The notes beneath the pieces are model-generated. The model had not been told where the DNA came from and made no database searches. It saw nothing but the letters and a program-made list of their open reading frames with translations. 7,929 nucleotides of DNA, from contig JAWXBJ010000031.1 in the NCBI GenBank assembly GCA_034439955.1, forward strand, positions 1 to 7,929. The letters are read 5' to 3'. Origin of the DNA: UBA7672 sp034439955 (GTDB taxonomy: Bacteria; Pseudomonadota; Alphaproteobacteria; Caulobacterales; Hyphomonadaceae). The position numbers and the translations under genes are program-made. Shown one piece after another: positions 5,503 through 7,929 of this stretch; position 1 is the first letter of the stretch; every line of letters starts with the position of its first letter.

Positions 5503-7116
5503 CTATGCGTCCTCGCGGGATCCAAAGGAGCGCAGCAAAAAGGCGGGAACATGATCTCCCATGCCCTTGAAGCGCTGGTCGGGAAGTCCGGCGTCGTCCG
5601 TCTCCACCCGGTCGGCTCGCGGACGTTCGCGCGGGAGGGCGATGGAGGCCGGAGCAGCACCTGACGATTGTGTCGGCGTTTCGTCGCGCTTGCGTCCCCG
5701 GACCCGGTTGCGCTCACGGCTGGTGCGGGGCGCGCGCACTTCCGAAGCCGTGGTTGGCGCCGATTCTGTTTCCTGGACTGGCGGGTGGATATCGGCCTGC
5801 GCCTCATCCACGAGGATGGGATCGCGCTGCCGGCTCCCACCTCGACCGGCGTCCCCCCGATTGGCGTCCCTCAGACTTGCGTCTCCTCGACTGGCGCCTC
5901 GCGCGCCGGTACGTCCGCGTCCGGGCTTCTCGAACCGGTCCCGCCCGGGCGCCGGTCCACGCGACCGCGCCTCGGCTACCGCCTCGTCGAGCCCCTCAGG
6001 CTTGAACGGCTCGACGTCCCGGCCGATGCGCTTGAGTACGGCCTCCCACAGCCGGGCGTCGCCGGGCGACACGATCGTGAAGCTTTCGCCCGACCTTCCG
6101 GCCCGGCCAGTCCTTCCGATGCGGTGGACATAGTCGTCGGAATTGGGCGGCGGCGCGTAATTGAACACCTGGCTGACCTCGGGAATATCGAGGCCGCGCG
6201 CCGCGACGTCCGAGGCGACCAGCAGCTTGAGTTCGCCGCTGCGAAACCTGTCCAGCGTCTGCGTGCGCTGCGACTGGGGCAGGTCGCCGTGAATGGCGGC
6301 CGCGTCGAAGCCATGGCTCGCAAGCGACTTCGCGACGACGTCCACCTCCCGCTTGCGGTTGCAGAAGACAATGCCGCTGTCAGTGTTGCGAGCCTGAATG
6401 ATCGACCGCAGCACGGCGCGCTTTACCGTGTCCTCGTTGGAAGGGCAGTGCGTCACATACTGGGTGATCGTGATGGCGGCGGTCGCCGGCTTGCTGACCT
6501 CGATGCGCACGGGATTGGTCTGGAACTGCTTGGCGAGGCGCGTGATGTCGGGCGGCATCGTCGCCGAAAACAGCATGGTCTGCCGCGTCTTGGGCAGGAA
6601 GCCGCAGATCTTCTCGATATCCGGGATGAATCCCATGTCGAGCATGCGGTCGCCTTCGTCGATCACCAGCATCTGCACGCCGTTCATCAGGATCTTGCCG
6701 CGTTCGAACTGGTCCATCAGCCGGCCCGGCGTCGCGATCAGCACGTCCACGCCGGCCATCAGCTTCTTGTCCTGATCGCCGAAGGAGACCCCGCCGATGA
6801 GCAGCGCCATGCTGAGCTTGTAGTTGACGCCGTATTTCTCGAACTGTTCGGCCACCTGCGCGGCAAGCTCCCTTGTGGGCTCGAGAATGAGCGAGCGCGG
6901 CATGCGCGCCTTGGCCCGGCCCTGGCCCAGCTTGTGGATCATCGGCAGCACGAAGGCGGCCGTCTTGCCCGTTCCGGTCTGGGCGATGCCTGTCACATCG
7001 CGGCCCGCGAGGACGGCCGGAATGCCCTGTTCCTGGATCGGGGTGGGCGTCGTGTATCCGGCGGCCGTCACGGCGCTCAGGATGCGCGGGTCGAGACTGA
7101 GCTCGTCGAACGTCAT
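5503..7116 (-). CDS. DEAD-box ATP-dependent RNA helicase, RhlE-like, with long basic tail
   Basis: The 537-residue protein unwinds short RNA duplexes, with likely roles in RNA decay or ribosome assembly. From Met1 (ATG 7116) it shows the Q motif TTPTPIQ (22-28), Walker A AQTGTGKT (45-52), PTRELA (80-85), TPGR (129-132), motif II VIDEGD (151-156), SAT (184-186), GIVFCN (248-253), ASDVAARGLDIP (301-312) and HRIGRTGRAG (331-340). Motif II is DEGD instead of DEAD. Residues about 375-510 are a disordered Arg/Gly/Asp/Ala-rich tail with short repeats, likely binding RNA, and the end (GMGDHVPAFLLRSF, 518-531) looks structured and non-repetitive. A TTG 39 bases upstream could extend the frame, but family members start near MTFDEL, so ATG 7116 is preferred, although its Shine-Dalgarno is weak. 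Exact subfamily (RhlE, or another) is not certain. Confidence 0.94.
   Translation of the reverse strand: MTFDELSLDPRILSAVTAAGYTTPTPIQEQGIPAVLAGRDVTGIAQTGTGKTAAFVLPMIHKLGQGRAKARMPRSLILEPTRELAAQVAEQFEKYGVNYKLSMALLIGGVSFGDQDKKLMAGVDVLIATPGRLMDQFERGKILMNGVQMLVIDEGDRMLDMGFIPDIEKICGFLPKTRQTMLFSATMPPDITRLAKQFQTNPVRIEVSKPATAAITITQYVTHCPSNEDTVKRAVLRSIIQARNTDSGIVFCNRKREVDVVAKSLASHGFDAAAIHGDLPQSQRTQTLDRFRSGELKLLVASDVAARGLDIPEVSQVFNYAPPPNSDDYVHRIGRTGRAGRSGESFTIVSPGDARLWEAVLKRIGRDVEPFKPEGLDEAVAEARSRGPAPGRDRFEKPGRGRTGARGASRGDASLRDANRGDAGRGGSRQRDPILVDEAQADIHPPVQETESAPTTASEVRAPRTSRERNRVRGRKRDETPTQSSGAAPASIALPRERPRADRVETDDAGLPDQRFKGMGDHVPAFLLRSFGSREDA
5845..5904 (-). repeat. Four degenerate 15-base repeats in the helicase tail
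   Basis: Four 15-base units (5845-5859, 5860-5874, 5875-5889, 5890-5904) encode the pentapeptides RGDAG, LRDAN, RGDAS and ARGAS on the - strand. They share a G-G-C-G core on the + strand and lie in the disordered tail, where such units expand and shrink by slippage. They probably lengthen a basic RNA-contacting linker and are not a mobile or regulatory element. Confidence 0.6.
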
Positions 7117-7376
7117 AAGGTCATCTTTGCTGCACGGACGGCGCGCGGCGAGCAAAAAGCTAAAACCGCGATCCGTTGGGCCGCAGCAATAGGTTTTGCG
7201 TAACTTAAGTCAATCCCGTGAGGCATGGCGGAGGAACCAGGCTGTTTCTGCGAGGGTTTGCGAGGCGGGGCGCCATTCAACCGGCTCGAAACGCTGAAGC
7301 CTCTCGTGTCGCAGATTCTGGCGGCGCAGGCTTGCTGCAACCGGACCAGATCGCGTTTGTAGAATGACGGTGATCC
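7117..7376. other. Intergenic region between parE and the helicase gene
   Basis: These 260 bases separate the parE stop from the helicase start, both on the - strand. A 75-codon frame reading through it has only a TTG start and no recognisable family, so I do not call it a gene. I see no tRNA cloverleaf. There is a possible helicase promoter at 7186-7213, a weak 6-base inverted repeat AAGCCT/AGGCTT (7297-7302, 7328-7333) too poor to be called the parE terminator, and a 10-base-spaced pair of TGCGAGG (7249-7255 and 7259-7265). Confidence 0.5.
7186..7213 (-). promoter_or_regulatory. Possible promoter of the helicase gene
   Basis: On the - strand TTGACT (7213-7208) and TATTGC (7191-7186) are 16 bases apart, a good alphaproteobacterial sigma-70-like pair. 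Transcription would begin near 7179, giving a leader of about 60 bases before ATG 7116. This is the best promoter-like site in the gap, but it is based on hexamers only. Confidence 0.4.
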
Positions 7377-7929
7377 CTAAACGTCGATCTCCTCGACGAA
7401 TTTCGCATTGTCCTGGATGAACCTGAAGCGCAGCTCGGCGCGTTTGCCCATCAGCGTCTCGACCAGCTCCTGCGGTCCGGCCAGACCGTCCGGCAGCGAG
7501 ACCCGCGCGAGCGTGCGGGTTGCGGGGTTCATGGTGGTTTCCTTCAGCTGCGCCGGCATCATTTCGCCCAGACCCTTGAAGCGGCCGACCTCGGCCTTCC
7601 TGCCCTTGAACTCAGTTTCCAGAAGCTGCGCCTTGTGAACGTCGTCGCGGGCATAGGCCGACTTCGCGCCATGGCTGATGCGATAGAGCGGCGGCATCGC
7701 GAGGAAAAGGCGCCCCGCATCGATCAGGGCGGGTGTCTGGCGGTAGAAGAAAGTGATCAGCAGCGCCGCAATATGCGCGCCATCGACGTCGGCGTCGGTC
7801 ATGATGATGACGCGCTCATAGCGCAGGTCTTCTAGCCGGAAACGCTGGCCCATCGACACGCCGAGCGCGAGGGCGAGATCGGCAAGCTCCTTGTTGCCGG
7901 ACAGCTTCTCGTCGCCAGCGCTGGCGACG
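7377..7929 (-). CDS. parE: ParE, topoisomerase IV subunit B (C-terminal part, cut by window edge)
   Basis: ParE is the ATPase subunit of topoisomerase IV, which with ParC decatenates daughter chromosomes. Only the last 183 residues are present; the reading frame stays open to the right edge. Visible are the TOPRIM metal-binding motif IIMTDADVDGAH (41-52 of the fragment, acidic residues 45, 47 and 49), the ITFFYRQ helix, a GRFKGLGEMMPAQLKETTM block and the C-terminal end FIQDNAKFVEEIDV, typical of alphaproteobacterial ParE. The fragment opens with VASAGDEKLSGNKEL, matching the stretch that follows the ATPase and transducer domains. GyrB would carry a different C-terminal region and usually ends elsewhere. 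An internal GTG at 7859 is not the start. Upstream coding lies beyond the window. Confidence 0.95.
   Translation of the reverse strand, partial: VASAGDEKLSGNKELADLALALGVSMGQRFRLEDLRYERVIIMTDADVDGAHIAALLITFFYRQTPALIDAGRLFLAMPPLYRISHGAKSAYARDDVHKAQLLETEFKGRKAEVGRFKGLGEMMPAQLKETTMNPATRTLARVSLPDGLAGPQELVETLMGKRAELRFRFIQDNAKFVEEIDV
7910..7929. repeat. Perfect 20-base palindrome at the window edge, inside parE
   Basis: The last 20 bases form a perfect inverted repeat with 10-base arms CGTCGCCAGC and no spacer. They encode ordinary ParE residues (VASAGDE region), so codon choice may explain the symmetry by itself. Because the window ends exactly where the symmetry ends, it could extend further or reflect where a contig broke. 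Confidence 0.6.

Noticed and set aside
5668..7203. 511-codon + strand frame antisense to the helicase
   Set aside because: It mirrors the codon pattern of a certain DEAD-box gene; the translation is a low-information mixture rich in Arg, Asp, Val and His with no domain.
7297..7333. AAGCCT/AGGCTT inverted repeat as the parE terminator
   Set aside because: The arms are only six bases with a 25-base loop and no T-run follows on the - strand.
7113..7340. 75-codon - strand frame between parE and the helicase
   Set aside because: It has a TTG start without a clear ribosome binding site, overlaps the helicase start and resembles no family.
1..7929. CRISPR array, insertion sequence, phage or defence genes
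   Set aside because: No regular repeat-spacer pattern, transposase, integrase, terminal repeats or toxin-antitoxin pair is visible; the genes are core chromosomal functions.

Overview
The window is GC-rich bacterial DNA, almost certainly chromosomal and from an alphaproteobacterium. The evidence is the sufC-sufD-sufS-sufT-sufA order, the sequence style of SufC, SufT and ParE, and the use of GTG starts with 4-base GTGA gene overlaps. I cannot fix the genus from sequence alone.

Left half, + strand (about 225-4317): the distal part of a SUF iron-sulfur cluster assembly operon. In order it holds sufC (ATPase), a compact sufD (scaffold partner), sufS (cysteine desulfurase), sufT (DUF59/MIP18 maturation factor), sufA (A-type cluster carrier) and a short TfoX N-terminal-domain protein. 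sufC/sufD and sufD/sufS overlap by four bases each, and the later genes are 10 to 54 bases apart, so this looks like one transcript. SufS draws sulfur from cysteine. SufC and SufD work with SufB to build the cluster. SufA carries it to apoproteins and SufT helps late maturation. sufB is not in the window and is expected upstream. The first 224 bases hold no gene I can identify, only a possible weak promoter.

Right half, - strand (4328-7929): three genes that converge on the suf operon with a 10-base gap. From right to left in the direction of transcription they are the 3' end of parE (topoisomerase IV subunit B, cut by the window edge), a 260-base intergenic stretch with a plausible promoter, a DEAD-box RNA helicase with a long basic disordered tail, a 110-base gap with a perfect 15-base inverted repeat, and a GGDEF diguanylate cyclase.

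Nothing here amounts to a new biological system; the gene content is core housekeeping plus one signalling enzyme. The points worth a second look are modest: a DEGD instead of DEAD box in the helicase, no inhibitory I-site in the cyclase, a SufD much shorter than the E. coli protein, a possible 15-codon coupled ORF before sufT, a TfoX-domain gene at the end of a suf operon, and symmetric DNA elements at 5435-5449 and 7910-7929.
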